Origin: Dromaius novaehollandiae
Lineage: Eukaryota; Chordata; Aves; Casuariiformes; Dromaiidae
NCBI RefSeq assembly: GCF_036370855.1
Contig: NC_088132.1
Span: 59,372,841-59,436,840 of the forward strand
Direction of reading: 5' to 3'
DNA length: 64,000 nt
Below the pieces are notes generated by a model. The model saw only the letters and a list, made by a program, of their open reading frames with translations, did no database searches and was not told where the DNA came from. Position numbers and translations under genes: made by a program. Below, in pieces: positions 10,970 to 24,116 of this stretch. Positions within the stretch are counted from its first letter, which is position 1. Every line of letters starts with the position of its first letter.

Positions 10970-13900
10970 TCGGTTCTCAGACTTCAGACCCTGCAGCCTT
11001 GGTAGCAAAACAGGAAAGAAACATGGCAGCCATTCTGACTGCATCGCAAAAATGTGCCTTCCGACACGTCCCTGCTAGTAGTACAGCACAGAGACAGCCA
11101 GCATCATGAGCTTGCCAGGCCATAGTATCTCTGGCTCACTCCGTCCTTCAATAGTAGCATGCAAGTAGACAACACGTGTTGCTGCTTCCACTTCAGCAGA
11201 GCAGCCCAGGCTCCAGCACACCCCACTACCTTGCTGGGCAGCCACCTCATCTCAGGTTCAACAAATATCTCCATCGACTCTCCAAGTTTTGCTGACTATA
11301 TAAACACTAGGTGTAATTACTCCTCGACAATGCCAATGGCCCTGGGATACCAAAGACAGAACATGCATCTCAGCTAATCGCTACTTCTAGGAGCACTTTG
11401 GGTATTTTCCTGTTTAAGCAGTGTCGTAGCCACCAAAGGCATGTCAAACGTTCATTGCAACGTGTGGGGACATACCAATGAGGTGCTAGATGTCAAACTC
11501 CAAGTAAAAGTGGAAGGCTGACTTTACAAATGTGTTATTTATGGCACTCCAAAACACAACAAAACCCAGACTGATCTGTTCATAGCTGTTCCTTTAACAG
11601 CAAATTTGTCCTCTGCTAAGAGCTCCACTACATGAGACCAAGTGTATTCCAGAAAGAGGCTGGAATGAAACATAGTGAACGGATTTACACAGCAATCTCA
11701 TCTCCCCAGAGTAACAACAGCCATTTTCAAAAGTGATTTTAGTTTCTACATGCACGTGTTTTACAGTTTCTTGCCTTAACATTTTGACCTACAAAAGTAA
11801 TCAGCTATGGGAAGAGTGAAGATGAAGATGACAAATAGCAAGGGAAATCTTCTCAAAACAAAAAATAAGCACAAGAAACCTAGCATGAATCATTCCTATG
11901 AGCAGCAGTGAGGTGTTAGGCAGATTGCCTCACAAGGGAGAAAACAACAGCTTCCTCAGTTTCACATTTCTCACATGCAACCTCATAGTTTAAAGTGTAG
12001 GCGCAGAGCTACAAAAATTTAGCTTTAGACTCAGTGGCATTAGTCTGAGGTTTGTTGTGGGCAATGCTTAAAACATGCAGTTATGGTTAAGCTGCATTGC
12101 TTTTCTGGACTGCCATTGTCATTTTTTGTTTGTGCTTCACATTTTAACTTTGAAACATCTGAAGTAATATGCATTTTCCACTAAAATCGGGTGAGAGCTA
12201 CAGGCTTTTAGACATAAAACTGTTTGTATGCCTCTCTTTGCTCTTTAGGGAAACATGAAGATCCACACCAGTTGTTTCTTCCATATGATAATAGCGATAA
12301 GAGTGAAAGAGACCATGATCAAAATAATTCAGTCTATGCATATGTAAACAAAACAAGGCTTATAAATATATTCCTTGATGTCAAGTAGTTAGGAGCCTAG
12401 ATTCATTAGCTTCTAAAAGTCCCACATGACATTTTGCATGCAGTAATGACAGGTCGAGAGCAAAGAAGTTAAGGGGCTAAATCTACATGAGTAACTATTG
12501 CATCAATTTTGTTCTTTCAGTTCAAGCTCTCACGCTAATAAAAATGCTTTAGTATTTCATGATGTCCAAAGTATTTTGTTTAGATATCCCAGAGATGGCT
12601 CCATCTGTCTCTGCCCTTCAACTTGTTCAGATATTGGGCTTGCATGAAGTATGATGTTTTCCCACCGCATAGGTGCAAAAACAGAACTCCATGAATCTGA
12701 ACATAAAAATACAAAAGAAACCAAACACACACCAAGCCCAAGGGGAAAGAATTGCATGTTTACATGAGAACCAGAGGTGTGAACAGATTCAGGGGAAAAG
12801 AAAAACTAGTATCTCCAGAACAACCCTGTGTGGCGTACCAACAATGTCTGTACTGACTTGTGAAATGCCACATACATTTCATGCTGTTCTATAAGTAATT
12901 AAATATGGGTACTGGGACAGCTAAGATCCTGGGTGGGGGAACAGAGCTGAAAGGATACAGGAAGCATGAGAAGGTCAGCACCTGTGACTTGGCAAGGTTG
13001 GTAAGAAATGCCACCATCGAACGAAAGAGACTGATGGCTTCAGACAAGGCAAAGCTTAAGAGCAACATATTCTTGGCATATATAGCCAATGACTGAGCTG
13101 CCAAACCCTGTTCTGACACCCATGCCCTAAGTGGCCACCCCAGCTGGAGCAAAACCTATAAAACTGGCAGCAGTATCAATACGTCTGAAAGGAGTGTTGG
13201 GTTGGACCTCCTGGTGGGATACCTGTAGATGGGAAAAAACAGATGGCTGCGCCCTCTGGATCTCAAGCTGGCTGAATACTGACATGGCCAGAGTCCTGGA
13301 ACAGCATTGGAACAGAGCTGCAAAAGCAAGGAGCACCACAAAGGTCTGCATTTTGATTAACCTTACACTGTACTTTTGCATTCTCCATGCATTATCTGTA
13401 TTATCATGCAGTGGTTATGAACCACCATCATGATATTGCTATGGAAAAGGCAAATGTTCTCATACAAGAGACAGGGAAATCCCATTTCATTGGCTAAAGC
13501 ACTGAAAAGGTTTGATCTGTAATTCATTGTTCAACACATTCCAAAAAGGGAACTATAGTTGCACCAAAAGCAGAGAGAAACTGTAAGGATGTTTAGGGAA
13601 CCTGAGAGCTGTTATTTGCAAGTAGGGAATTAAAAATTGGCTTGTTTGGTCTATGAGATGAAAATCTGAAACAACATACTATTATGCTTTCTAAATATTT
13701 TGGGTAGGAACAACACAAACAAGGGAACAAAAGAGCTATTAAAGGGCAAAAGAACAAATGGGTGTAAACTTGCTACAAATAACTTTTCCCAGCAATCCAA
13801 AGGTTGCTGATCTTCAGGAAGCTGGGACAAAAGCAGCCTTCCAAACTAAGTGTTGGGATCAAAAGAAACAATGACTGAAGAGTAATCACAGGACTCAGGC

Positions 13901-16900
13901 AGCAGCCCTCACTGCCTCCATGTGAGAGAGGTGAAGGTAGCTGGAGGATGCAGCCACCACTGCCTCCAAGGTGCTGCTCCCTTCCATCAGCTGCCATTTG
14001 GTTTAATTCCAGATGAGTGTGAATTCCAAAATCCTTAAGGAAGCCAAGTATATATATTCCCCTTGAAGATGAGGGAGCTAGCACTTAATTCTTTCCTCAG
14101 TTCTTTTTGTACATCACTGCTATTCCGTGTCTCTTCCTTCCTCCTACTCTCTTATGTCTTTTCCCTGCCCTCCTTTCTCCTGTCTAATCACAAATCTCTC
14201 CCCACACACATGCTTCTTTCAGTGAGTGGGATCACTTCTCCTTCATTTTCCCTTGTTGGATCTGTGTTTAATTTATAAATGAAATAGAGGGAAGATGGGG
14301 AGAGTAAATGGCATCTTCTTCCTTAGACCAACATTTCTGTCTGCATTTTCATCTGTCTAGAAAAATCTTCGTTGTCATATCAGGTGGGAGAATGGTTGGA
14401 GGGCCTGGACAGATTTTGGAGGAATTTAAATTCACCATTCTTTCTCCCAGAATAGATGAAGAAACTTACGTGTTGCCTTATATTCAAGTAAATGTGGTAC
14501 TCTTAAACTAGGACTAGATTTGTTTTTGAAACCAACTGTATGACATAATTCCCTGAGATGCCTTATGGTCCAATATTTCTAACTCTGTCCTGTTGCCAGA
14601 GAATGCTAGTTTTCCGGCACCCACTTTCAACGTCTCATTGTCTTACCACCAGAAATAGATCACATATCTCCTACACAGCTCTGTGGCAGTACACCCATAC
14701 AGGAATCTTTTAAAGATACTGAGCCCTGAGTAATGCTTTCATTTTTCAGTCAGTTTTATCAGTGGCTGCAGTTCCCTCCCATGTTTTTTCTGACCATTGA
14801 AGAGGCAGAATCAGTTTATGCCAGCAGACTGATTATGTCAGCTTGTCATTTCCGTCTAATTACTCCAAGTTTATCTAGATTAATTAGTCAGCTTTGGTTC
14901 CCCAAATCCTTGCAGATAGCTTGCATAATTTCAGCTGAAATTGCTGGAAATATTGAAAAAACAGTGTAGTTTTACTTATGAGTTTTGAAATGTAACGATA
15001 ATGGTATTCTGGATCTGAAACCTCTCCAAGAACATTCCTTTCTTGGTAAAATTGTGCTTGAAAGCAAAAAGCCATCTCTTCTAGCATGTACTTTGTGGGT
15101 CACATCTAAGAAACCACATACTTATAAAAAATCTTCAGTCATACATTAGTTTACATTATAGACCATATGGTCTGTGTTTTCAGAAAGACTAAGTCATAGC
15201 AATCATATGGCATTTTTCTTTTTGATCTATCCCACAAAACCAGACCAAGTTTGATTTCCTGTAAAGCTCCTAATAAATGCCAAATATCACCCATGATTTC
15301 TGTATCCATTCTTTGTATCATTCCTATTTTGGAAATAATAGGTTAATATTTTTAAGATTATTTATCAGGGTCTGAAACCTTCTAGTATATGAAGTATTCA
15401 TTTACTAGTGCATATGAGATTGCCTTAGAATAATTAGCTTCTGGTTTTAGCAGTTCCTCTTTATCACTTATTTTTAAATTTTTTTTGTAGAAGTTCTAAC
15501 AATAGAATCTCTCTGTGAATATTTGAAGAAACTGCTTAATTTTCTGCTTGAGTTTTCCTTCTTAGACATGACTTTTTCTAAAATGTTGAAGGAGTCATAG
15601 TTGGATAAAATTATCCTGCATTTCTGTAAATTTTTCCATATAGATCATTTGGAACTTCCAACTACTTCTACAGAGTTTCCATGCACCTGAATTTCAGTGA
15701 TTGCTGAGAATGAAGTTCTAGCATGTTCATTGTTTTGTTCATATCAGAAAATTTTGCCTAAATTTTCTTTGAGAAGCACTAACATCTTCATGCTGTGAAG
15801 TACAAAATTGAAATTTGACCACAAACATTCTCAATATCTTTTTTCACTTATTCTTTTTCTGTTCCTCTGTCAGTCTGGTCCAGTTTACAGCAGACTGAGC
15901 TTTGAAAAATATGACTCTTCATACATACTTGGGGGATGTACTAACAAATCTGCAGCTCAGGCTTATGAGAGAAGACTTTTAGACTGGGACCAGCTTGAGA
16001 AAATGTTAGACTAGCTTTGACATTACAGGAAAACAGCAAACATACAAAGTAGCTGAATTAAAGTTGCACAAGCAAACTCATTTCTGCCATTTCCTAACCT
16101 CTGAATACTTGGCTTTATATTTTAAATTCTCTTGGTGTAGTTGTTTCTGTGAGGATTTATGTAAGGGGGAGTGAGGCATTATTTGAGGTTTTCCTTCTTA
16201 CAAATCAGCGAAATAGAGAAGTCAGACTGAGATATTACCTTTCTCCTCTATCTCTGTTCGCATTTTCTTCTGTGTTTCATTTATTACCTTTGTCTTTTCA
16301 GTTCACTTACACTCTTGCTCCTGTTTGTCTAAATGACCTTAACAAGCTCTATACCAGCCTTATGTCAATGCCCACTGTCTTGCTGCACTATCAAGCAGGA
16401 CACTGCTGTCCTCCTACTGCTTTCACACAAAGAAAAAACTTTTTTCTTTTCCAAAGAAAAATCTGTTTCCCCTCTTCTCCTGACAGGTTCAAACACCTCA
16501 TTCTGTCCTTTCCACTACTCTGTCCTTTCTAGTCTGTCAGACTAATGGCTCACAGGCTGGGTAGGGCCTTCACTGCAGTCCCATCCACCCTTCCCTCCCT
16601 GTGGCAGGCCTGGAAGGGACAGGGGAGAGCTGCTGAGAGCCTACACAATGTTCTGCAGTTGCATGCCTTTTCCTGGGCTTGTATGCAGCCAGACATTTGG
16701 GACCATAAGCTACTATTTGTCCACATATCTCAGACAGAAGTGCTCAAAACCAATGCAGACAGGGTTGAATCACCTTGACTAAATATTTATTTTTTACCCT
16801 TAGATCTCCTTAGGTGCTCCTTCATATTAATTTTAGCCATATAACTGTAGACACTGCATTATACATCAACTACATGTAGTCATGTATACAGGTGTACATG

Positions 16901-19900
16901 TAGTCTGAGGCTGAAAGTTAAAACAGGCCACAACATCCTCACACAGGCCATAAGGAAGACCCACACACAGCCCCACCCCACCTCACAAACACAGTATTCT
17001 ACCAACGGTAGTACTTTAAATTTTTATAACAGACTCACTTACCTTGTAGGAACTGTAAGCACCTTGGGAAATCTTCTGGTAGATATCTATGTCCTCATCT
17101 GATAGGAAACGCCATGAAGAGCACAACTCCTACTTCAGGAAATTTACAAAAAAAGAAACTGAGATGGAGGCAAAATCTGATTTTCAGAACCAGCATGGTT
17201 TAGTTATTCAATTAACTGCATTATATATAACCTTGTACTTGTCTCAGAAGGAATTCTAAAACATATATGTGTACCCTCCAATGATACTGTGCAGTGGCTT
17301 CAAGGTTAAAACATTTCAGTTTGGTGGTTCCACAGCTGAGTAAATTGTTTTCCTGAAAGCATAGATTTCCCACCCTCCCACCCAGACCACCCTCTCAGTG
17401 TATAATTATAAAACAGGTTTAAGCTTCTTTTTTCATTCTTGACTTTCCAAATATTTGATTTTTAACCATCATCCCAATTTTTTTGAGGTTTAATATGCTT
17501 TATTGTAGAGCAGTTATGAGCCTACAATAACTTCTGTGATTGATTTCTGATATCTACTCTGAAACAATTTTTGTTTGGATTTTTTTTCAACTGACATAGA
17601 ATACATAATAAATAAGAGAGACTCAAAAATTATTGTTATATCTCTAATGGCATAGGGATGTGATGTAACTTAAAAAAAAAAACTTTTTTACAGACACAAT
17701 AGCCAGTATAACTGAGAAAGGGTAGGGGGCAGAGCATAGAGGCCAGGTAAGCACAGCTTACAAATGGTTACTCTCTCTTTGTCTTATGCTCTGAGATACA
17801 CCAGTTTTCTCCTCTTTCTTCAGTTCTAATATATTCCCTGGAACACAAGGTTGTCTTATTTATGTCTAACTGTCTTCTAGGTTATACTAAATAACTCCAG
17901 CTTTCCTCATATACTTTCTCTGGAAATAAATCTGGCTCAGCATGTGACTTTTGAAAATAAGTACTGGGGCTTAGTGATTCTTTTTTGCTGATTTTCATAA
18001 TAAAGGATGCAGAGGATCCAGACAAGTGTCAAGGGCCCCATCCTCTGTATATTAAAAACAGTCATGATGGACCAAGACAGAAACGTCAGCATTTTAAAAG
18101 AGGGGTAGGAGGGCGGCTAAGTACCCTGTTGGCTCACTGTCAGCAGATGACTAGTACAATAAAACCATAGACAAACTAGTGGAGAACTGGCCTCCTTCAG
18201 CATGACTGCCATGTCCTCTTGGTGATCCCAGTGACACAGGACTCAGAGAGGCCAGCCACCTCAGCCATTAGGAGGCACTGAAATGCTCTTTATCTTCAGC
18301 TGTACTTACACTCAGAGCAGCAAGCAACTCACACGTCAGCCCCCTTTGGAAGAACCAGAAAGGGCAGCAGTTTCGAAGAGGCTCTATAATTTATAGAGTT
18401 CTCTCAGTTCTCGCTTAATGAGGGGCAGTCCAACTTCTCCTGAGCTCCAGTGGGATGTTTGAAAGATGTGCTTTTTTTTCTTTTTTTCTTTTTTTAAAGA
18501 TAGTAAGCATTTCCTGAGGAACCGCCTTAAATTTACTTTTCTTTCTTAAGTTTTTAAGGGTTTATCTGGAGATTTTCAGAAGATTTTTTTTTCTGTAGTA
18601 AGAAAATTCTGTGGTTTGAGGAGGAAATATGTTATATTTTTTATTAAATCCAAAGTGATTGAATCCTCCACAAATGAGAAAACTCAAAGCCTTAATGGGT
18701 GTCTTCTTTATTGTTTACAAATAAAGTCAATCATATTTTGTTATCATTTTGGCATTCAGATTGTTCCTTTGATGTGTCCTCATTTTAAAGCCAGCTTGCC
18801 TCTCAATTTCCTGTAGGCTAATACTAAATTTATTGCTTATTCTTTAGTTATTTGCTTACTGTTTGTACAACAGTGATGTCATAGCAGCAGTTAAGGTCTT
18901 AAAGAATTTATGCCTACTGGGTAGGAAATAAACATATCCTGAAGGAGCTCCAGAACTGCTCCTTTAGAACAGTCTGGTTGTTCTCTTCCAGCTTGCAATT
19001 GTTATGTTCCTGCTACATGTATTTAGGATTATGTTAGATATTAAGATGTGAAATTAGTTATGTCTATAAAGCAATGTTCAAATGAGGAAGGAAAATCATG
19101 ATGTGTCCATTCAAGAAGAACTAGTTTTATACCTTTTTACCACTATGATTCTTAAAAAAACAGAAAACCCTTAACCTTAACTAGTGAGGAGAATTAGAGG
19201 TAAACACATCCACTTATGTTCTTGGATATCTAGCTATGCCCTCAGATTGTAAACACTTATGTACAGGAATTGTCCAGTATTTATGATAGTAAAGTATCCG
19301 CTTACCTGTTTGTAGTATTCACGTCTGTGTTATTTTTGAGAGTGAGCCGTCAGCTATTTCATTACCTCAGTTCTAAGAGCAAGCAAATAAAATAGTCATT
19401 TTCCCCATATGATTGACAGTTGCTTATCCCATAGAAAGTTATGGTTTATCCAAAGACTTGACAAGGTATAAATGTGCACAGAAAAAATAAGCCCCACTTC
19501 ATCCTTTACTGGCATCTAACAAGAAGATATTAGGATATTATTTCCAACACCTTGTCACCTCTCCAAATATGGATGACATTTGGAAATTATATGGAAAGCA
19601 TACAATTACTGTTTACATAACTTTACTTCTTATCTGTTGTTAGAAGCATTGTTTTTAATTTATCCCATTTAAAACCTCTCACTGTAGTTTTGAGTTCCAT
19701 TAGTGTAAGCAGAATACGCCAGTTTCCCTCACTTCCCCCTTTTAGATATAAGAACAATCTCTCGTCAAAGTAGCTTTCGCAGATATGTTACAGCATTAGT
19801 AAGGAAGAATACTGGAGTTAGCTTTGACCCGTTTGTGGAAACTCTGACATAGAGGGAACAGGATTTATTGTTCAATAAATGCTAGCCAAAATGTTCTGGC

Positions 19901-21255
19901 TAATTCAATAACCTGCAGCAAATTACTACCCCTGAGTTTCCTGAACCTTGTAGCAGGAGCAATAGCATACTATGCTCTGCAGCCCTCTTTCATAGTCCTT
20001 TTCTATATCGTGGAAGACCTGAAATCTTCATGGGCAGTAGGCAAGGGGATAAAGAGGGAAACATAGGTAGATTTTGCTCAGTGAGAAAAAAGAAACTATA
20101 ACTTTAAGTGGCACTGAAATGCCTTTAAACAACAGAATTCTGTGAAAACGAGTTATCTATCTGTCTATTTTGACGGTAGCTTGAAAGGTGCTTTGCCTGC
20201 TTAGACCTAGGTATTCTTGTGTTGTGATTCATAGCATCAGTGATACTCAGATGATACATCCCTTACACTAACTTACCTCTTAGTTCTACCTAGGCAAGTG
20301 GATGAGAACTATGCTAAATCTGTAACACTTACGTAACCAAGTTACAAACATCAACGTTTTCCTGACCCACTGCATGCAATTCTCGTGCCAGGAACGTCAC
20401 ATGGGGAATGACACAACTGAAGCCAGAGAAATGTAAAACATTGCTTTCCTGCACACATTGTCCCACTGCTGTGCAGTGTTGCAGCTTTTCTGTCATGATG
20501 GGAGTCAAAGCACCAGATGAGCTGTGCTTAGCATGGCCTCCTGGTGAGAGGCACCAAGACTCTGTGCTGCCAGTACGTAAAATGCAGATTCCCAAAATCT
20601 GCATTTTAGGGAACACTAAATAAATCTCATACACGAGAAGGCTGTGTGGCAGTAGTCCATACAGTCTTTTAACCATGTGCTGCATGGTTATTTGTTTAAT
20701 GTATTTCTTCAGGGGCACATTAGCAAATAAATCCGTATCTTCTGAGATAACTGAAAAATGGCAGGTCAGGAAAAAGTCTGTGCAGCATCATTCCACAGAA
20801 AGAGCATTGACAGCTCCTCTACCCAATACCAGGGCAAGGATAGAAAATGGTAAAGGGTAATTATCTTCCCTCTAGAGCAAAATGTTGGAAGCCATGGCCA
20901 GACCGTTTCTCCCTCCCAGGACCATGCTGAACTGTTCCTGACACAACTAAGGTTTGATGAAGCAAGTAAAGTAATAAAGTAAAAGCCTCCTTCTTCTCTC
21001 CTTCCTGTATTCTGCTCTGTAGACTAGCTTTTAAGCATGATCTTTCCTTCCTTTCTTTCTACTGTCTCAGAGTAGAAACAAAGGTAGGAGGTAGGATCAG
21101 TCAGTAGGCAAAGAGGGCAAAAAGATAACTAATGCACACTAATAACCTGTTCTTTTCCCTTTGCTTCAGCTTGAAGTGAAGGGTAACATTTTCAATATAA
21201 TTGAAAATTGAATAAATATGAACAAGAGATTTAAAATTTTACACAAAATTGAACT
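10970..21255. other. Intergenic DNA, left part: no gene recognised
   Basis: Both strands were read for exons with recognisable products and for structured RNAs; none was found. The open frames are short, unrelated to any family I know and not linked by plausible splice sites. Around 14856-14888 there is a small cluster of homeodomain-type TAATTA/ATTAATTAG motifs. At 16870-16903 a palindromic CTACATGTAG is followed by a second TACATGTAG. At 18473-18496 there is a T-rich tract. A promoter-distal enhancer cannot be excluded from sequence alone. Confidence 0.7.
20578..20608. repeat. Perfect 13-bp inverted repeat (hairpin)
   Basis: Left arm TAAAATGCAGATT (20578-20590), five-base loop CCCAA, right arm AATCTGCATTTTA (20596-20608). 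The arms match perfectly. The loop is too short and the stem too brief for a typical pre-miRNA. It could be a remnant of a palindromic element or a cruciform-prone site. Confidence 0.8.
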
Positions 21256-21289
21256 TCAAAGCTCCTGTGTACAAAACTTAGAATTCAGA

Positions 21290-21564
21290 TAGATGTAAAC
21301 AGCTGCAGAACTGGACACAGCAGCAGCCCAGAACCGAACACAGCACTCTAGATGTGGCCTCACCAGTGCTGAGTAGATGTAAAGGATCACCTTCCTTGAC
21401 TTGTAGGTGATGCTCTCTCTAATGCAGCCCACAGTGCTGTTGGCCTTCTTTGCCACAAAGGCACATTGCTGGCTCACGTTCAACTTGGTGTCCAGCAGGA
21501 ACATCCACTCCTTTTCTGCAAAGGTGCTTTCTAACCAGTTGGTTCCCAGCCTGTACTGGTGCAT
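21290..21564 (-). pseudogene. CR1 ORF2 C-terminal fragment
   Basis: The translation contains YRLGTNWLES, AEKEW, LNVSQQCAF, KKANSTVGCI and LVRPHLECC, all typical of the CR1 region C-terminal to the catalytic box. It is in a different frame from the palm block, showing a frameshift between about 21725 and 21564. Similarity stops abruptly after the CC-RFWA motif near 21300. Confidence 0.85.
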
Positions 21565-21880
21565 AGGGTTATTCCTCCCCAGATGCAGGACTTTGCATTA
21601 CCTTTTACATTCAACAAAGGTTGAACTTCATGAGATTCCTTCTAGCCCATTTCTCCAGCCTGTCAAGGTCCTTCTGAATGGCAGCACATCTATCTGGTCT
21701 ATCAACCATTCCTCACAGTTTTGTATCATCTGCAAACTTGCTGAAGGTGCACTGTGTCCCATGGTCTAAGTCATTAATGAAGATGTGAAACAGTATTGGA
21801 CCCAGCAACAACCCCCAGGGCACACCACTGGGGACTGGTCTCCAGTGGAACTTCATGCTCCTGATCAAAACCCTTTGACC

Positions 21881-22171
21881 TCAGCAGTTCAGCCAGTTTT
21901 CAAGCCACTTCACTGTCCATTTATCCAGTCTGTACTTCATCAGTTTGTCAGTGAGGATGTTATGGGAGACAGTCTCAAAAGCCTTACTAAAGTCAAGGTA
22001 AACAACATCCATTGCTCTCCCTTCATCCACCAAATCAGTCTTCTCATCACAGAAGGCTACCGGATTGGTCAGACATGTCTTCTCCTTCATAAATCCATGC
22101 TGACGACACCCTATCATCATCTTGCCCTTCATATGTTTGGAGATGCTTTCCATGGTTATTTGCTCCATCAC
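21881..22171 (-). pseudogene. CR1 reverse transcriptase fragment (longest open block)
   Basis: A 96-codon open stretch covers the palm region of the CR1 reverse transcriptase, including the DFSKAF block followed by TVSHNIL. The next downstream block with FADD is in the same frame but beyond in-frame stops. The domain is known from LINE reverse transcriptases; this copy cannot make a working enzyme. Confidence 0.85.
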
Positions 22172-24099
22172 CTCACAGGGATCAATGTGAGGCTGACTAG
22201 CATGTAGTTCTCCAGATTCTATTTCTTGCCCCTCTTGAAGATAGGTGTGACATTTGCTGTCTTCTAGTCATCAGGAACCTCCCCCAGTTGCCATGATCTT
22301 TCAAAGACTGCAGTGACATTGGCCACCTCCCTCAGCACTTGTGGGTGCCTCCCATGAGGGCCCATGGACTTGTGTATACCCAGTTTGTTTAAATATTCCC
22401 TAATCTGATCCTCCTCCACTGAGGGCTAGTCTACCTTACCCTGGACTTTCCCACTGGTTTCAGGGACCTGGGACTGCTGAAGGCTGCCCTTATCAGTAAG
22501 GACTGAAGCAAAGAGGGCATTCAGTCCCTCAGCCTTCTCAATGTCCTTTGTGACCAGGTCCCCATTCCCATTCAGCACCAGGAAAGGTGGTAGGTAAGCT
22601 TCAAAATGCATTCGGACACAAATCCAGTATTAGTTTGGTGTTTGATTTTATGGAAACAGATCTATAGGTTATTATAAAGAATATAAGTATCATGTTGACA
22701 GTCTCGTATCAAAGCATATATGCTGATAGCACTTCAAAGATGGACCATACTATTCCTTAGTGAACACAATCATGTACAAAAAGCATTTGAAAACAGCAGT
22801 AGGACAACTTCTAAATAACCTCCTAAAAGTTCCTAGGCCAGGGCAGTTCAAATGGCAGCTTTGCTTCAGATCTGGATTATGAGTAAGTTTTTGCTCAGAC
22901 CTCACCACTGTCCAGCAACGTTAAATGAAAGCCTCAAGCAGATCCATAGAAATCTTGCCATGCAGCAGGAAGTGGCTCTGGGAAGAGGATACCAAGGCTA
23001 AAGGGAAGATTCATACACTAATCCCACTTCACTGCTTCAGTCCCTACAAGGATGAGTCCCATTGTCTCCGCTTTTGTGCAAACTAGAGCATTTATTTCAT
23101 GCGGCACCTCCTGACTGGACATTTCCCATCAGCAAACCATCACAGGTTGGTTAATTCACTTCTTCCAGAACTTAAAATACTGATAGACAGTCACATAAAC
23201 TATCACCTAATAGTGCAAGCACTTCACCTTCTGCCACACAAACCATCAGTATCATTAGCTTTTCTGGTTGGTACTCCAACCTTCCTGCTCATTCAAGTAT
23301 CTGATCAGCTTATATCTTGCACCGTAGCTTATAACCACAGGAACAAAAACCAGAACTTGATAGAAATTGAACAACTCTGTTTAATAGCCACTAAGTCTAC
23401 CGCATTAGAGTGACATATCACTTCTATAAATGCCTCAGTGTAAGGCTTCACCAGGCATATACATATCCAAAGATACTCCTGTGATCTTTTTTGCCATACA
23501 CAATCTCTCATTCCTTTACATGTTACCTCCAAACATGCAACATCTGAATTTTCAGAGCTTACAGAAAATACCACCCTCCCAAGTACCCTTTAAAGAGCTC
23601 ACACTCTTCTTTTAAAAAACAAACAAAATCCCCAAAGATTTACAATAAGCAGAAAATTCTCAGTCTTTGACTTAAAAGATAATCCTTCCCCTGTGTTCTG
23701 GTATTACAAAGAACTGTTATCCCATATGTAAAGTACCAGTATTAGGGTACAACAGATGATCTTTCCAATACTGATTGGTTAGTGATTTTGTAAGGAAAGT
23801 AAGAGCTTCTATACTCAAAACCTTTTTCTTTGAAGTTTTGGTTGGTTCAAATGGCAAGTAGGTTACACCTGCAAGATTGCTTACCACTATTGGAAACTTG
23901 CTGTACAGTTTCCAAAATGGCTATTAATCATAAACAGTAATTATCTGGTGCCAAAAATGATTTCATCTTGAGAAAGAAAAGGTTTTGAATTTGGCAGAGG
24001 GTTAGAGGCCTCTTTTTTTCCTGCTTCTGAGAGGAAACGAGGACTTGCTGCAGGTCCATATAAGAAAGAAAACAGCAACCTCCACTGTCCACTGCTAAA

Positions 24100-24116
24100 A
24101 AAGAGAGAGAGAGAGA
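24100..24116. repeat. (AG)n microsatellite
   Basis: A short AG dinucleotide run flanked by A-rich sequence. Confidence 0.7.

Larger units (their letters stand above)
21290..22611 (-). mobile_element. CR1 LINE fragment, truncated at both ends
   Basis: The minus strand carries degenerate ORF2 of a chicken-repeat-1 (CR1) non-LTR retrotransposon. In 5'-3' order it holds an N-terminal reverse transcriptase stretch with GDLVTKDIEKAE (around 22570), the block with YLDFSKAFETVSHNIL (around 22000), an intact FADD catalytic box (21736-21725), and a C-terminal stretch with SALVRPHLECC (around 21350). Stops and a frameshift separate these blocks, so it is inactive. CR1 copies are normally 5'-truncated with intact 3' ends; this one also lacks the end of ORF2 and the CR1 3' UTR. 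CR1 is the dominant transposon of birds and is abundant in other reptiles, which supports the taxonomic call. Confidence 0.92.

Noticed and set aside
20329..20718. 129-codon minus-strand open frame
   Set aside because: No recognisable domain, no splice context, and it spans the perfect palindrome at 20578-20608; length is compatible with chance.
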